Positions 46,826-56,775 of a stretch of 64,000 nt of DNA are shown piece after piece. A model generated the notes under the pieces. The model had not been told where the DNA came from. It did no database searches and was given only the letters and a program-made list of their open reading frames with translations. The position numbers and the translations under genes were made by a program. This DNA comes from Sulfurimonas sp. (GTDB lineage: Bacteria > Campylobacterota > Campylobacteria > Campylobacterales > Sulfurimonadaceae), in assembly GCF_041583195.1 (NCBI RefSeq), contig NZ_JBFHGL010000007.1, forward strand, positions 62,001 through 126,000, written 5' to 3'. The first letter of the stretch is position 1. Every line of letters starts with the position of its first letter.

Positions 46826-47716
46826 ATGGCTTATAAACTATTTTTACTATTTGAAAAGTTCTTAATGATTTTTCCAAGAAGTTTTAGAAGATTTTTATTT
46901 ACATCATTAGGGACTCTTGCATATTATGTTTCAGCAAAGTATAGAAAAGTATCTTTTAATAACTTAGATTTTATATTTGGAGACAAACTAAGCCAAAAAG
47001 AAAAAGTCGAGATTACAAAATACAGCTTTAAAAACCTTTTACTTAACTTCCACCATATTATGGAGTTAAGACATATGTCTAAAGATGATCTGAAAAAAAT
47101 CATAACTATAGAAAATATTGAAGCTGTAGAGAAAGTTCATAAAGAAGGTCGTGCAGTAATCTACGTTACCACACACTATTCTTCTTGGGAGCTAGGTGGG
47201 GCTAGTATAGGAGCATTTATAGAACCTATTGTAGCTGTTTATAGAAAAATGAAAAACCCGACTATGCAAGACTGGTTGTTAGAGGGACGTGCTAAATTTG
47301 GAAATATAAATCTTGAAAAGTCAAAAGTTATAAAGCCGCTAATCCGATACATAAAAGAGAAAAAAGGGAGTGGTATATTAATAGATACTAATTTAAACAA
47401 AAGAGAGGGTGTTGAAGTTGATTTTATGGGTAAAAAAATCTCTCAAACACCTACACCTGCTTACTTAGCCAGAAAATTTGATGCAGCCATAATACCTGTA
47501 ACTATCAGAACAGATGATGAAGAAAACTATACACTTATGTTGTTTGATGAGATAAAAGTTGAAAAAACTGATGATGAATCTCACGATATACAAAAAGCCA
47601 CACAAGCACAAGCTGATTGGCTAGGTTCTTTAATAGAGAAAGAACCTAAATTCTGGTTTTGGGTACACAGACGTTTTAAAACAGATTATCCGGAGATCTA
47701 TGCACCTAAGCCATAA
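46826..47716 (+). CDS. Lipid A biosynthesis acyltransferase (LpxL/HtrB family)
   Basis: The enzyme adds a secondary acyl chain to lipid A at the inner membrane. The 296-residue protein has an N-terminal helix (about 15-35), the catalytic H-x4-E motif in THYSSWELGG near 115-124, and later IPVTIRTDDE and WVHRRFK. Which acyl chain is added is not visible. The stop codon TAA is the first part of structured element E1. Confidence 0.93.
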   Translation: MAYKLFLLFEKFLMIFPRSFRRFLFTSLGTLAYYVSAKYRKVSFNNLDFIFGDKLSQKEKVEITKYSFKNLLLNFHHIMELRHMSKDDLKKIITIENIEAVEKVHKEGRAVIYVTTHYSSWELGGASIGAFIEPIVAVYRKMKNPTMQDWLLEGRAKFGNINLEKSKVIKPLIRYIKEKKGSGILIDTNLNKREGVEVDFMGKKISQTPTPAYLARKFDAAIIPVTIRTDDEENYTLMLFDEIKVEKTDDESHDIQKATQAQADWLGSLIEKEPKFWFWVHRRFKTDYPEIYAPKP

Positions 47717-47781
47717 GCGTATGGAGCATTTTGTGAAAATGCTCACGGGAGCTTATACTAAGGCTAGGTGTACACCTTTAG
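47709..47781 (+). ncRNA. Structured intergenic element E1
   Basis: Nested pairing is visible: AGCC (47709-47712) with GGCT (47762-47765); TAAGC (47714-47718) with GCTTA (47751-47755); GAGCATTTT (47724-47732) with AAAATGCTC (47736-47744), loop GTG. The inner internal loop is GTATG / ACGGGA. A second hairpin is CTAGGTG (47764-47770) with CACC..TAG (47773-47781). A second copy with matching loop and a compensatory pair change is at 60811. It lies between convergent genes. Either strand could be the functional one; the plus strand is listed by convenience. Confidence 0.6.
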
Positions 47782-47815
47782 GTGTTTTGTCCTTGCTTTT
47801 ATAAACTTAATTAGA

Positions 47816-48856
47816 CTAAGCGGCACAATCTGCAGTACGTGCTTCAAATATCTTTAAAATTGTTAGGAAAAATGCAGTAATCGCAGGTCCAAGTATCATC
47901 CCCCAAAAACCGAACGTAGCAAGCCCTGCTATGATCGCAAAAAATATAACAAGCTCATTTAGTTTTGCATCATCCTCCTCTAGAAGCCTATTGTTTATCT
48001 CTTTTATAATAATAGGTTTAATAAACGTATCTGCAATGATCGATATCATTATAATTGAATATAGTGCTATAAAAAATGCATTAAAAACATTTCCAAGATA
48101 GAATTCATACATCATAAACGGAAGCCACATCAATGCTCCACCTACTATTGGAATTAACGATGCAAATCCATACATGATTCCAAATAAAATACCATCATAT
48201 CCAAAGAACGAAATAGCTACACCAAACAAAATACCTTGAAACATAGCATTAACAATTATTGAGTAAAAAACAACACTCATAACACTTGAGAGCTCTTTTG
48301 CCAATGTATCTGCTTCTTCTACAGAAACCTGAACTACCCTTTTTAAAAACTCTACAATTGTAGCTCCGTTGTATTGAGCAAAGAAATAAAAAACTATAAC
48401 CAAAAATGCATTTTTTATAAAACCGGCTGAAAGTGCTGTAATATTTCCAGCTAATGATATAGCATCTGAAGCAATTGCTTTTACGTCTATATCGTTTAGT
48501 TTTCCCTCAATGTATGGCTTTAAAAATTCTAAATAAGCTGGTGGGTTTTCTATAAAGCCTCTTATAAAAACTTCCATTCCTTTAATTGTCATCTGATCAA
48601 GCGTATTTAACTTTATAGTGATCGTTGCTAAAAAATAACCAAGCGGTACGAAAAATAAAACTGCTAAAAGCGCACTGGAAATAAATGCAGCTGTAAATTT
48701 TGAACCTGTTTTATTCTCAAAAAAATCTTGAATATTTGATGTTGATATAGCTAAAAGTGCAGCTATTGTCATACTAAGTAAAAAAGGTGCATATAAAAAA
48801 TACATCCAATAAAGTGCTGTTGCAAATAAAATAGCTACAAAATACTGTGGTTTCAA
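47816..48856 (-). CDS. AI-2E family transporter (PerM-like permease)
   Basis: The 346-residue protein matches family PF01594: paired N-terminal helices (about 4-38), a helix near 62-80, a periplasmic or cytosolic segment (about 85-150), and a C-terminal helical bundle with [13 protein letters not shown] near 235-247 and [14 protein letters not shown] near the end. Members export autoinducer-2, small ions or unknown solutes, so the substrate is open. It overlaps ruvB by four bases. Confidence 0.88.
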   Translation of the reverse strand: MKPQYFVAILFATALYWMYFLYAPFLLSMTIAALLAISTSNIQDFFENKTGSKFTAAFISSALLAVLFFVPLGYFLATITIKLNTLDQMTIKGMEVFIRGFIENPPAYLEFLKPYIEGKLNDIDVKAIASDAISLAGNITALSAGFIKNAFLVIVFYFFAQYNGATIVEFLKRVVQVSVEEADTLAKELSSVMSVVFYSIIVNAMFQGILFGVAISFFGYDGILFGIMYGFASLIPIVGGALMWLPFMMYEFYLGNVFNAFFIALYSIIMISIIADTFIKPIIIKEINNRLLEEDDAKLNELVIFFAIIAGLATFGFWGMILGPAITAFFLTILKIFEARTADCAA

Positions 48857-49863
48857 AATAAAGTCCCCTCTTCATTTACCCAATCCATATTTAAAACATC
48901 ATAGGTAGCACGAGTAGCCTTTCGACCCTTAGCTGTGCGTTCTAAATAACCGTTTGCTAAAAGATACGGTTCAAGTACATCTTCAACCGTACCCTCATCC
49001 TCACTTAAACTTGCCGCAATTGTGCTAAGTCCCATAGGTTTACCTCTTGCATCTGTTAGGAGTTTTAAAAGTTTTAAGTCCATCTCATCAAACCCATGAG
49101 AATTTATTCCTAGCTCATCCAAAGCAAACTTTGTTCTATGATGTTCAATATTCATCTCATCAGCTACATCTGCAAAGTCTCTTACACGACGTAATAATCT
49201 TAAGGCTATACGTGGAGTACCGCGACTTCTTTTTGCAATCTCAAGCGCAGCTTCGTGCACTATCTCACGATCAAGTTTTTTTGAAGCTTGAGAGATAATC
49301 TGAGCTAACTCTTCATGGCTATAAAACTGTAACCTAAAGTTCATGCCAAATCTATCACGCAGTGGATTTGAAAGCATCCCTGCTCTTGTTGTAGCACCAA
49401 TTAGAGTAAATCTTGGAAGGTCAATTTTAACTGTTTGTGCAGCAGGACCGCTACCTATGATAATATCTATACGAAAGTCTTCCATAGATGAGTAAAGGAT
49501 CTCTTCAACAGCAGGTGAAAGGCGGTGAATCTCATCTATAAAAAGTATGTCACCCTCTTCCAAGTTTGTAAGTATTGCAGCCAAATCTCCGCTTTTTTCA
49601 ATCATCGGAGCTGCAGTTACTTTAATGTTTGAGTCCATCTCATTTGCAATAATCAATGCCAAAGTCGTTTTTCCAAGTCCAGGAGGGCCGTAAAAAAGCA
49701 CATGATCAAGCGCCTCTTGGCGTTTTTTACTAGCCTCTATAAACACACCGAGATTTTTTTTCATCTGCTCCTGACCTATGTATTCATTCCAGGCATCGGG
49801 ACGAAGACTTAGCTCACTGGACTCTTCTGAATCAAACTTCTCAATCTCTACCAATCTATCCAT
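48853..49863 (-). CDS. ruvB: Holliday junction helicase RuvB
   Basis: RuvB drives branch migration with RuvA. The 336-residue protein has Walker [10 protein letters not shown] near 60-68, Walker [11 protein letters not shown] near 104-113, sensor 1 LIGATTRAG and the C-terminal winged helix with [11 protein letters not shown]. Length and motifs are standard. It follows panB directly, sharing one base. Confidence 0.98.
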   Translation of the reverse strand: MDRLVEIEKFDSEESSELSLRPDAWNEYIGQEQMKKNLGVFIEASKKRQEALDHVLFYGPPGLGKTTLALIIANEMDSNIKVTAAPMIEKSGDLAAILTNLEEGDILFIDEIHRLSPAVEEILYSSMEDFRIDIIIGSGPAAQTVKIDLPRFTLIGATTRAGMLSNPLRDRFGMNFRLQFYSHEELAQIISQASKKLDREIVHEAALEIAKRSRGTPRIALRLLRRVRDFADVADEMNIEHHRTKFALDELGINSHGFDEMDLKLLKLLTDARGKPMGLSTIAASLSEDEGTVEDVLEPYLLANGYLERTAKGRKATRATYDVLNMDWVNEEGTLF

Positions 49864-50654
49864 TAGTAAGTGTGTTCCTCTTTTGGAAATTCTCTTTTAA
49901 CAACTTCATCTGCATAGTTTGCAACTGCATCTTTAACAAGTAATGCACCATCAAGATACTTTTTGACAAACTTTGGAGTAAACTCTTCAAAAAGTCCAAG
50001 CATATCTGAAAATACTAACACCTGCCCGTCTACATCTACACCTGCTCCGATACCAATAACTGGAACCTCAACACTTTTTGCAACCTCTGCAGCCACATCA
50101 GCCTTTACACCCTCTATAACCATACAAAATGCACCAGCCTCTTCTATGGCTTTTGCATCAGCAATTAAAGAGCGTTTTTCATCTTCGGTTTTACCTTTAA
50201 CTTTATATCCGCCTTCGCTTCTAAAAGCTTGTGGAAGCAAACCAATATGACCACATACTGCTATGCCATTACTAGTTAAATGTTTAACAATATCTGCTTT
50301 GTCCAAACCACCCTCAATCTTTACACAGTCAGCAGGAGTCTCTTGAAAAACTTTTATAGCATTTCTTAAAGCGTCATCTTTATTAACATAAGTTCCAAAG
50401 GGCATATCACATACAACAAAACTATTTTTAGCACCGGCACAAACTGCATTTGTATGATAGATCATCTGCTCTAGGCTTGCACTTAGTGTGTCATTTTTAC
50501 CTGCAAAACTCATATTAAGTGAGTCTCCGACAAGTATCATATCAGCACTATTTTCAAACAGCTTTGCAAACAAAGCGTCATATGCAGTGATCATCACCAA
50601 TGGTTTATCGGCTTTTGCTTTTTTAATTGATGTTATTGTCATTTTTTTCTTCAT
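49863..50654 (-). CDS. panB: Ketopantoate hydroxymethyltransferase
   Basis: PanB makes ketopantoate for pantothenate and CoA. The 263-residue protein has [42 protein letters not shown] and [21 protein letters not shown]. The metal-binding aspartates are in place. panC is 8 kb away at 58.8 kb. The N-terminus may begin at the second lysine cluster, but no better start is visible. Confidence 0.97.
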   Translation of the reverse strand: MKKKMTITSIKKAKADKPLVMITAYDALFAKLFENSADMILVGDSLNMSFAGKNDTLSASLEQMIYHTNAVCAGAKNSFVVCDMPFGTYVNKDDALRNAIKVFQETPADCVKIEGGLDKADIVKHLTSNGIAVCGHIGLLPQAFRSEGGYKVKGKTEDEKRSLIADAKAIEEAGAFCMVIEGVKADVAAEVAKSVEVPVIGIGAGVDVDGQVLVFSDMLGLFEEFTPKFVKKYLDGALLVKDAVANYADEVVKREFPKEEHTY

Positions 50655-50708
50655 AATCGTATTTTAACTAAAAACTGATACAATTGCATTAATTAGGAGA
50701 AATATTTT

Positions 50709-51113
50709 ATGGGAATAAAGAGTGACTTAGATTCTAACTTTGATTTCGAAGTAGTTGACGAGTTTTATGACCACTACACTATGATGGTAGAAAGTATGGA
50801 AGTGATGATTATAGACCTTTCAAAACCTGACACGTATCAACGTAGTGTCAATGAATTATTCCGTATATTCCATAATATCAAATCTGCATCAGGATTTCTA
50901 AAAATAGAACCAATGAGAAGGTTATCTACTTTTGTTGAAGAGGTTTTGGATGAACTCAGACAAAAAAATAAACCCTTAAGTGAAAAAACTATCAATTGGC
51001 TTTTAGAAGTCTGTGATATCTTTGCTGCATGGAAAGATGATTTAAAAAATGACAATGAACTTACACGTGTAAAATATTCTCTACTTAAAATACCTGATTT
51101 GGATGAAGATTGA
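50709..51113 (+). CDS. Hpt phosphotransfer domain protein
   Basis: The 134-residue helical protein resembles the P1/Hpt domain of CheA-type kinases. H55 in FRIFHNIKSASGFLKIEPM fits the HxxKG/S signature of the phospho-accepting histidine. No other domain is present. TTAGGAG precedes ATG. The stop overlaps trpA by four bases (TTGA). Its partners may include the receivers in this window, CheY and the RR/HD-GYP protein, but that is inference. Confidence 0.82.
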   Translation: MGIKSDLDSNFDFEVVDEFYDHYTMMVESMEVMIIDLSKPDTYQRSVNELFRIFHNIKSASGFLKIEPMRRLSTFVEEVLDELRQKNKPLSEKTINWLLEVCDIFAAWKDDLKNDNELTRVKYSLLKIPDLDED

Positions 51114-51850
51114 AAAATTTAGTAGCATATATAACTTCAGGATACCCTGAAAAATCTTTTAGCATAGACTTAGGCCTTGCCTTAGGTGAAAACGGAGTTG
51201 ATACACTAGAGCTTGGTGTACCGTTTTCAGACCCTGTAGCTGATGGTCCTTTAATAGAAAAGGCTAATCATAAAGCACTTGAACTTGGTTTTAAATTTAA
51301 ACATTTAAAAGAGATATCTTGTGAGATAGCACCAAAAGTTGATACGTTGTGGATGGGTTATTTTAACTCGTTTTACCAACAAAACCTTTCAAAACTTTTA
51401 CCAGAAGCCAGAGAGATTGGAATAAACGGCTTGATAATTCCAGACCTTCCTCATGAAGAAGCTCTAAAGTATAAAGATCTTTTTGCACAAAATAACCTCT
51501 CAAACATATCTTTTGTTGCTCCAACAGACTCTGAAGAGAGGATCGCAGAAGTTGTTAAAGATGCACAAAAGTTTATCTATATGGTAGCGTATGCAGGTAT
51601 TACCGGAAGTGGAAAAGCTGAAGATCTTCAGCCGTTTTTAGAGTCTATTAAAAAATACACTCAAACACCTGTATATGTAGGTTTTGGAGTAAATGCCAAA
51701 ACTGCAAAAGACAAAGTTAAAGGTGCTGATGGTGTTATAGTCGGTAGTGCATTTATAGATATCCTTTTAAAAGAAGATCTTAACTACTCTCAAAAAATTA
51801 AAGAATGTTCTGAACTGGCAAAAGTCATAAAAGGTGAGATCAACTCTTAA
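51110..51850 (+). CDS. trpA: Tryptophan synthase alpha subunit
   Basis: TrpA splits indole-glycerol phosphate. The 246-residue TIM barrel has TLELGVPFSDPVADGPLIEKAN (catalytic glutamate near 36 and aspartate near 47), GLIIPDLPHEE, FVAPTDSEERI and AYAGITGSGK. The start is TTG, overlapping the Hpt stop as TTGA. It is about 20 residues shorter than the E. coli enzyme. trpB is not adjacent. Confidence 0.95.
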   Translation: MKNLVAYITSGYPEKSFSIDLGLALGENGVDTLELGVPFSDPVADGPLIEKANHKALELGFKFKHLKEISCEIAPKVDTLWMGYFNSFYQQNLSKLLPEAREIGINGLIIPDLPHEEALKYKDLFAQNNLSNISFVAPTDSEERIAEVVKDAQKFIYMVAYAGITGSGKAEDLQPFLESIKKYTQTPVYVGFGVNAKTAKDKVKGADGVIVGSAFIDILLKEDLNYSQKIKECSELAKVIKGEINS

Positions 51851-52689
51851 TTAATTTCAAAAAGCACGAAAAGTGTTTTTTGAAACTCACTTGCATTATC
51901 ATCGCTTACCATTAAAAAAAGATTTTTGTCTATCTTTGCCAAACCCTCAAAATTATCTACATTTTTATCTTTATAACTGTCTAACACTTTCAAAACTTCA
52001 GATTCACATATACCTGAATCACACTTATTCAAACTCGCCAAACTAATTGTTATAATCTGTCTTCTAGTTAGATTGTTAAAGTCTCTCTCCAGTACCAGAA
52101 GTTTGTTTTTAGTTGTAAACTCCAGAGCTGTGATATAACCGTTTTTTTTGATTTTATAAATCTTATCCTTAGCATACAATATATGTAGCCCATCACCTTT
52201 AAAAGGTGCTTCAGGTGCTGTTATAAAACCATACTTTTTATTAAAGCCTAGTGCTTCAAAACCTTTGTTTTTACCAATAAAATTATCTTTATTATCTAGT
52301 TTTTTATTTAGCTTAATTTTTTTTATTTTTATGCCGTCTAAAGTATATGACTCTATACGATGTTTTCTCTCAAAAGAGATGTATAGCTTCTGATCTTTAT
52401 AAATCAAACCTTCTGAATCTCTTTTTTTCTTTTTTAAAGGTTGTTGTTTTTTATCTCTTAATTTATAAGTTTTTATATGCTTTAAATTTTTTATTTTATT
52501 ATTTTCTATTTCAAATTTAAAATGATGAAGTTCACCGTAGTCACTTAAAGCATACAGTATCTTTCCATCATATGCAAGAGCTGAGAGTTCTCTTATATCT
52601 TTATTTTTATATTCATATATATCAAGTATTCTAATTTTAGATGCATGTAAACTATTTATTAGTAGAAAAAATAAAATAACTAATTTCAT
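51847..52689 (-). CDS. Phytase-like esterase domain protein, exported
   Basis: The 280-residue protein has a signal peptide (about 1-16, cut near HAS). The rest matches the esterase-like activity of phytase family (PF13449), a beta-propeller with acidic calcium-type sites: ELSALAYDGK, DSEGLIYKD, NKGFEALGFNKK and DNFEGLAKIDKN. The substrate is unknown. It follows priA after six bases and overlaps trpA by four bases at the 3' end. Confidence 0.82.
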   Translation of the reverse strand: MKLVILFFLLINSLHASKIRILDIYEYKNKDIRELSALAYDGKILYALSDYGELHHFKFEIENNKIKNLKHIKTYKLRDKKQQPLKKKKRDSEGLIYKDQKLYISFERKHRIESYTLDGIKIKKIKLNKKLDNKDNFIGKNKGFEALGFNKKYGFITAPEAPFKGDGLHILYAKDKIYKIKKNGYITALEFTTKNKLLVLERDFNNLTRRQIITISLASLNKCDSGICESEVLKVLDSYKDKNVDNFEGLAKIDKNLFLMVSDDNASEFQKTLFVLFEIN

Positions 52690-52695
52690 ATTATC

Positions 52696-54546
52696 CTAAC
52701 CAAATTCTATAGGATCCATATCAACTTCACATAGGTCGTTTTTACTTGCATGTATAGCTTTAATAAGATCTGTACTCTTATCTGCTCGGAGAAGTATCTC
52801 AAAACGATATTTGTTTGCTATCTTTTCTATCGCGCATTTTCCAGAGCCTACTACTTCCACATTTTTATGCAGCTTTATACTGTCAAGTACTTCTTCCATA
52901 GCTTCTCTGGTCTTAGCACCGTTTTTATGGCTAAACAGCAAACGTGCCAGCTTTTTATACGGTGGATAGAGTCCCTCTCTATAGATTTTTTCTTCATCCA
53001 AAAAGCTCTCATATGAATCCAAATATACTTTAAAAAATTCCTCGTTAAAGCTCTGAACCAAAACTTTTGCCTTATCTTTCCTACCACTTCTTCCCGCTAT
53101 TTGAAGCAGTGATGAAAGGGCACGCTCACGCGAACGGTAATCTGGCATATTTAAAATATTGTCAAGTCCCAAAACAATAGCTAAAGTTACACCGTGATAA
53201 TCATGCCCTTTACTTAGCATCTGAGTTCCAACCAATATATCGCTCTCATGATCGTTAAATCTTTTTAGTGCTTTTTTTAACTTTGTGTTACTCGTTATAA
53301 CGTCACGATCAAACTGCTCAATGTATGCATCTTTAAACTCTTCACTTAAATTCTTTACAGCTTCAGCAGTTCCCAAACGGCTACTTACAAGCATGTCTGA
53401 ACCACATTCAGAACATATTTGAGGGATCGCCTGAGTATAATTACAGTAGTGACATTTAAGTGCATTAGATTTGTTATGAACACTTAAGCCAACTGAACAA
53501 AAAACACATTTATGTGTGTGCCCGCAATCAGCACAGATAAGATTTTTAAAATTAGCACGCGTTGGTATAAAAACAATAGCTTGTTTTTTTTCATTTAGTG
53601 TTTGCTTTAATTCTCTTAATACCACTGGACTTAACGATTCAGCTGACCTTTCATAAAAGAACTCTCGTTTTGAGCTAAAATGACCGCCTTTTAACCTTAC
53701 ATGTGGAAATTTTACATATGTAGTTAAACTTGGAGTCGCACTGCCAAGCACTACAGGTATATCATAAAGTTTACCCATATAAATAGCCAAATCCCTGGCA
53801 TTGTAACGTGGCCTTGATGATGATTTATAACTATCGTCGTGCTCTTCATCTACAACTATTAAACCCAAATCTTTTACAGGTAAAAAAAGAGCTGAACGCG
53901 GACCGGCTATAATTTTAGCTTCGCCGTTTCTTATTTTCTCTAAGGCTATTTTTTTTGCTTTTGGAGTAAGTTTAGAGTGGTACATTACAACTTCATCACC
54001 AAAATGTTTTTGCAGTCTTTGATCCATTTGTGGAGTTAATGATATCTCAGGCATTAAAAATATACAGCGTTTATTTTGAGATAAAATATCTTCAAAATAC
54101 TTCATATATATCTCTGTTTTCCCACTTCCGGTATCACCAAAGAGTAAAGATATTTTCTGTTTTTTTAAAAAGTCTAGTGCGTCTGATTGTATTTTAGAAA
54201 GTACTATATCCGATTCATGCGCTTTTTCTTTTTGGTGCAAAGTTTTAATTTCAGAGTTATTTTCATATGGAATCATTAAACCTAGTGCATCACCCAAGGA
54301 ACATATATAGTAAGATGAAATAAAACGGGCTAATTCAAGCTGTTTATCTGAAAAAACCTCATCAAAAACTTCTAAAATATCCAAAGTCTCAAATTCTGGT
54401 TTTTCACAAACTTCTAAAATAACACCGTTAACATCTCTGTTGTTAAATTTTATAGATATTTTTGAGTATAGTGAAATTGTTTTGTCAGATTGATAAGTGT
54501 AACTCCCCAAAGGAGAGTTTAATATGCAGACTTTATAGTAGTTCAA
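52696..54546 (-). CDS. priA: Primosomal helicase PriA
   Basis: PriA restarts stalled replication forks. The 616-residue protein has Walker A LLFGDTGSGKTEIY near 135-148, DEEHD near 228-232, the zinc-binding insertion with eight cysteines (CADCGHTHKCVFC, then CHYCN and CSECG, about 340-385), and GTQMLSKGHD near 440-449. The N-terminal domain is shorter than in E. coli (732 residues), as in other Campylobacterota. It follows the pseudopilins. Confidence 0.96.
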   Translation of the reverse strand: MNYYKVCILNSPLGSYTYQSDKTISLYSKISIKFNNRDVNGVILEVCEKPEFETLDILEVFDEVFSDKQLELARFISSYYICSLGDALGLMIPYENNSEIKTLHQKEKAHESDIVLSKIQSDALDFLKKQKISLLFGDTGSGKTEIYMKYFEDILSQNKRCIFLMPEISLTPQMDQRLQKHFGDEVVMYHSKLTPKAKKIALEKIRNGEAKIIAGPRSALFLPVKDLGLIVVDEEHDDSYKSSSRPRYNARDLAIYMGKLYDIPVVLGSATPSLTTYVKFPHVRLKGGHFSSKREFFYERSAESLSPVVLRELKQTLNEKKQAIVFIPTRANFKNLICADCGHTHKCVFCSVGLSVHNKSNALKCHYCNYTQAIPQICSECGSDMLVSSRLGTAEAVKNLSEEFKDAYIEQFDRDVITSNTKLKKALKRFNDHESDILVGTQMLSKGHDYHGVTLAIVLGLDNILNMPDYRSRERALSSLLQIAGRSGRKDKAKVLVQSFNEEFFKVYLDSYESFLDEEKIYREGLYPPYKKLARLLFSHKNGAKTREAMEEVLDSIKLHKNVEVVGSGKCAIEKIANKYRFEILLRADKSTDLIKAIHASKNDLCEVDMDPIEFG

Positions 54547-54560
54547 TTCTTTATTAAATT

Positions 54561-54986
54561 CTAATCTGTTAATTCATCACAGTAGTCATTACCAGCAGTA
54601 CATGTAAATATACCTGTAGCGGGGGTATATGTAAATGTTGTTGTTACTCCACCTGCAGTGTATGTATAAGTTAAAGCAGCTGTATGTTGCCATGCACCCT
54701 CTTTTATACCATAAGTAAGTAGAGTTCTTGTCCCATCACCTCTAAAAAGTATTGTATCAGTTGTATTTTCTGTAAGCTTAGGAATAAATGAAACTACACC
54801 CCTTATAACCTGAGACTGTCGTTCAGTAAGTATCGATGATCGGATTGAAGATACATCTGCTTTCCCTTTTGCTATCTCTGCATCTGTTCTTGTAGCAGAC
54901 AATCTTGGAACTGCAACTGCTGCTAAAATTCCTAAAAGCACAATAACAAATAAAACCTCCATGAGAGTAAAAGCTTCTCTTTTCAT
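54561..54986 (-). CDS. Type II secretion/type IV pseudopilin-like protein
   Basis: The 141-residue protein starts with a prepilin-type leader: MKREA then FTLMEVLFVIVLLGILAAVAVPRL, with glutamate at +5 of the mature chain. The residue before the cut is alanine rather than glycine, which prepilin peptidase tolerates less well. The C-terminus has two cysteines (CTAGNDYC), a likely disulfide loop. It shares the block ATRTDAEIAK with the next gene, so they are paralogues. Function could be DNA uptake or secretion. Confidence 0.82.
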   Translation of the reverse strand: MKREAFTLMEVLFVIVLLGILAAVAVPRLSATRTDAEIAKGKADVSSIRSSILTERQSQVIRGVVSFIPKLTENTTDTILFRGDGTRTLLTYGIKEGAWQHTAALTYTYTAGGVTTTFTYTPATGIFTCTAGNDYCDELTD

Positions 54987-55087
54987 AATAAAATACCTTT
55001 TTAGTTTATATTAATATAAGTAAGATGATTATAGCACAATTTTATAATGATTAAAATTTATTTGAAGAAGTTAAATAATGAAGATAA

Positions 55088-55118
55088 TTGTACAGTCCAA
55101 AGAGTATGGACTATACAA
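55088..55118 (-). terminator. Terminator after the upstream pseudopilin
   Basis: TTGTA (55088-55092), one mismatch, AGTCCA (55094-55099), seven-base loop, TGGACT (55107-55112), one mismatch, TACAA (55114-55118): an 11-pair stem with one internal mismatch, nine bases after the stop of the minus-strand gene at 55127. Confidence 0.65.
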
Positions 55119-55126
55119 ATTTAGTT

Positions 55127-55612
55127 TTACTGAATACCAGTTCCACCAAAATTATGTTGTTTTTCTAGAGATAAGATTCTAGTACGTACACCGTCACATA
55201 CAGCACTTGTACCAGCAGCTGATAATGTAACATTTAAAGAAGGATATAATGTTCCAGCAACAGAAGCATTACCATCAGCTACAGGTGCAAATGTAACACA
55301 GTTATTTGTACCATCTGTTAAATAAAGAGATGAACTTAACGTAACTGTAGACAGATCAGCTAATGTTGAAGAACCTGTTGTTTGTAAAGGTGTATTAGTA
55401 ACATCTTCCCATGCAGTAGTACCAATTAAATTAGCTCTTGCAGTCCACGACGAACCATAGTCACTTACAACTGTAGCAGCATTTGTAGCAATTTTAGCAA
55501 TCTCTGCATCAGAACGAGTAGCAGAAAGTTTTGGAACTGCAACAGCTGCAAGAATACCTAAGATAACGATAACGAAGATCAATTCGATCATTGTAAAACC
55601 AGCTCTTTTCAT
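55127..55612 (-). CDS. Type II secretion/type IV pseudopilin-like protein
   Basis: The 161-residue protein has the canonical leader MKRAG then FTMIELIFVIVILGILAAVAVPKL, with glycine at the cleavage site and glutamate at +5. The mature part keeps ATRSDAEIAK and then diverges, ending with cysteines in NNCVTF and AVCDG. AAGGAG precedes ATG. A strong hairpin follows, so it is probably transcribed apart from the downstream paralogue. It faces the flgB operon divergently. Confidence 0.85.
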   Translation of the reverse strand: MKRAGFTMIELIFVIVILGILAAVAVPKLSATRSDAEIAKIATNAATVVSDYGSSWTARANLIGTTAWEDVTNTPLQTTGSSTLADLSTVTLSSSLYLTDGTNNCVTFAPVADGNASVAGTLYPSLNVTLSAAGTSAVCDGVRTRILSLEKQHNFGGTGIQ

Positions 55613-55766
55613 AAAGAACTCCTTGAATTTAAAAAATTTGATTACACTAGTAACCGTAAAAAGTATTATGCTCCTATTAATCTTTACAAAAGCTTAAACT
55701 ATACATACAGTAATCTAAAATAACATTTTATATTTAATAGTTAAAATTAATTTAAAAATAAAATAT

Positions 55767-55782
55767 TGGTACTATATTTGCT
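55767..55782 (+). promoter_or_regulatory. Sigma-54 promoter of the flgB operon
   Basis: TGGTAC-TATAT-TTGCT has GG at 55768-55769 and GC at 55780-55781, 10 bases apart, with one mismatch to TGGCAC. It lies 37 bases before the flgB ATG. flgBC-fliE are class II sigma-54 genes in Campylobacterota. Confidence 0.85.
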
Positions 55783-55818
55783 TATAAACATACAAAAGTA
55801 TAACTTAAGGATATAAAG

Positions 55819-56250
55819 ATGGCAATCTCAATCTCACGTACAGCGATTTTGGCAAAAGAAGCACTAAACTATCGTGCTGCTCGTGAGAAGATGATAGCTT
55901 CTAACATTGCAAATGCAGACACGCCTTATTATCGTCCTCGCGATATCCGTTTTGGAGAATATTTAGCGCAAAAAAAAGCGGAGATCATGAATGACGATAG
56001 AGGTCAGTTACAAATGGCTCAAACTTCAGACAAGCATATAGAAGCGCCAAAGCCAAAGAACACTGAAAAACCGATAACATTTTTCCGTGATGGTCACATG
56101 GCTAGGAATGATGGTAACAGTGTTGATTTGGATGTTGAAACAACAGAGATGAGTAAAAACTCGATAATGTTTAATGCATTAATAAATGCGATAAAAAAAG
56201 ATGGTGCAATATTTAAAAGCGTTATAGATGCATCTAGTAAAATAAGTTAA
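55819..56250 (+). CDS. flgB: Flagellar basal-body rod protein FlgB
   Basis: FlgB is part of the proximal rod. The 143-residue protein has the rod N-terminus ASNIANADTPYYRPRDIRFGEYL near 28-50 and the C-terminal helix with MSKNSIMFNALINAIKKDGAIFK. Length matches the family. It heads flgB-flgC-fliE-ftsI under a sigma-54 site, the same order as in C. jejuni and H. pylori. Confidence 0.97.
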   Translation: MAISISRTAILAKEALNYRAAREKMIASNIANADTPYYRPRDIRFGEYLAQKKAEIMNDDRGQLQMAQTSDKHIEAPKPKNTEKPITFFRDGHMARNDGNSVDLDVETTEMSKNSIMFNALINAIKKDGAIFKSVIDASSKIS

Positions 56251-56270
56251 TATTTAAGAGGGAAAAAACT

Positions 56271-56765
56271 ATGAGTAATTTTTTAAACAGTTTTGACATA
56301 AGCGGTTACGGTTTAAGTGCGCAAAGAGTTCGTGTAAATACAATATCAAGCAATATAGCAAATGCGCAAACTACTCGTACAGATGAGGGTGGACCTTATA
56401 GACGCAAAGAGGTAGTTTTCAAAGCTGTTAACTTTAACGATCACTACAACAAAGCTATCGGAGAGGATACAAACAGTGCAAAATACCAAGATCCTCTGAA
56501 TGAAGGTGAATTTGGAAAAAAGGTAAATCCTGCTATAATGAGTGTAGTAGTTGATAAGATCTCACGTGATGATCGTGAACCTAAAATGAAATTTGAGCCA
56601 GAACACCCTGATGCGGATGCAAATGGATATGTAGCTTATCCAAATATTAATCCTGTTGTGGAAATGGCCGATTTAGTAGAAGCTACAAGAAGTTATCAAG
56701 CAAATGTATCTGCTTTTCAATCAGCAAAAGATATGGCAACTGCTTCGATATCTCTTTTACAATAA
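56271..56765 (+). CDS. flgC: Flagellar basal-body rod protein FlgC
   Basis: FlgC forms the rod with FlgB and FlgF. The 164-residue protein has FDISGYGLSAQRVRVNTISSNIANAQTTRTDEGG in outline and ends MVEATRSYQANVSAFQSAKDM-like (here DLVEATRSYQANVSAFQ). RBS GAGGGAAAA precedes ATG. It follows flgB by 20 bases. Confidence 0.97.
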   Translation: MSNFLNSFDISGYGLSAQRVRVNTISSNIANAQTTRTDEGGPYRRKEVVFKAVNFNDHYNKAIGEDTNSAKYQDPLNEGEFGKKVNPAIMSVVVDKISRDDREPKMKFEPEHPDADANGYVAYPNINPVVEMADLVEATRSYQANVSAFQSAKDMATASISLLQ

Positions 56766-56775
56766 GGGGTAAGTA

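Noticed and set aside
47709-47781. E1 as an integron attC site or a simple terminator
   Set aside because: No attC core triplets or integrase gene are present, and there is no T-run after the inner hairpin; the conserved internal loop in E2 argues for more than a terminator.
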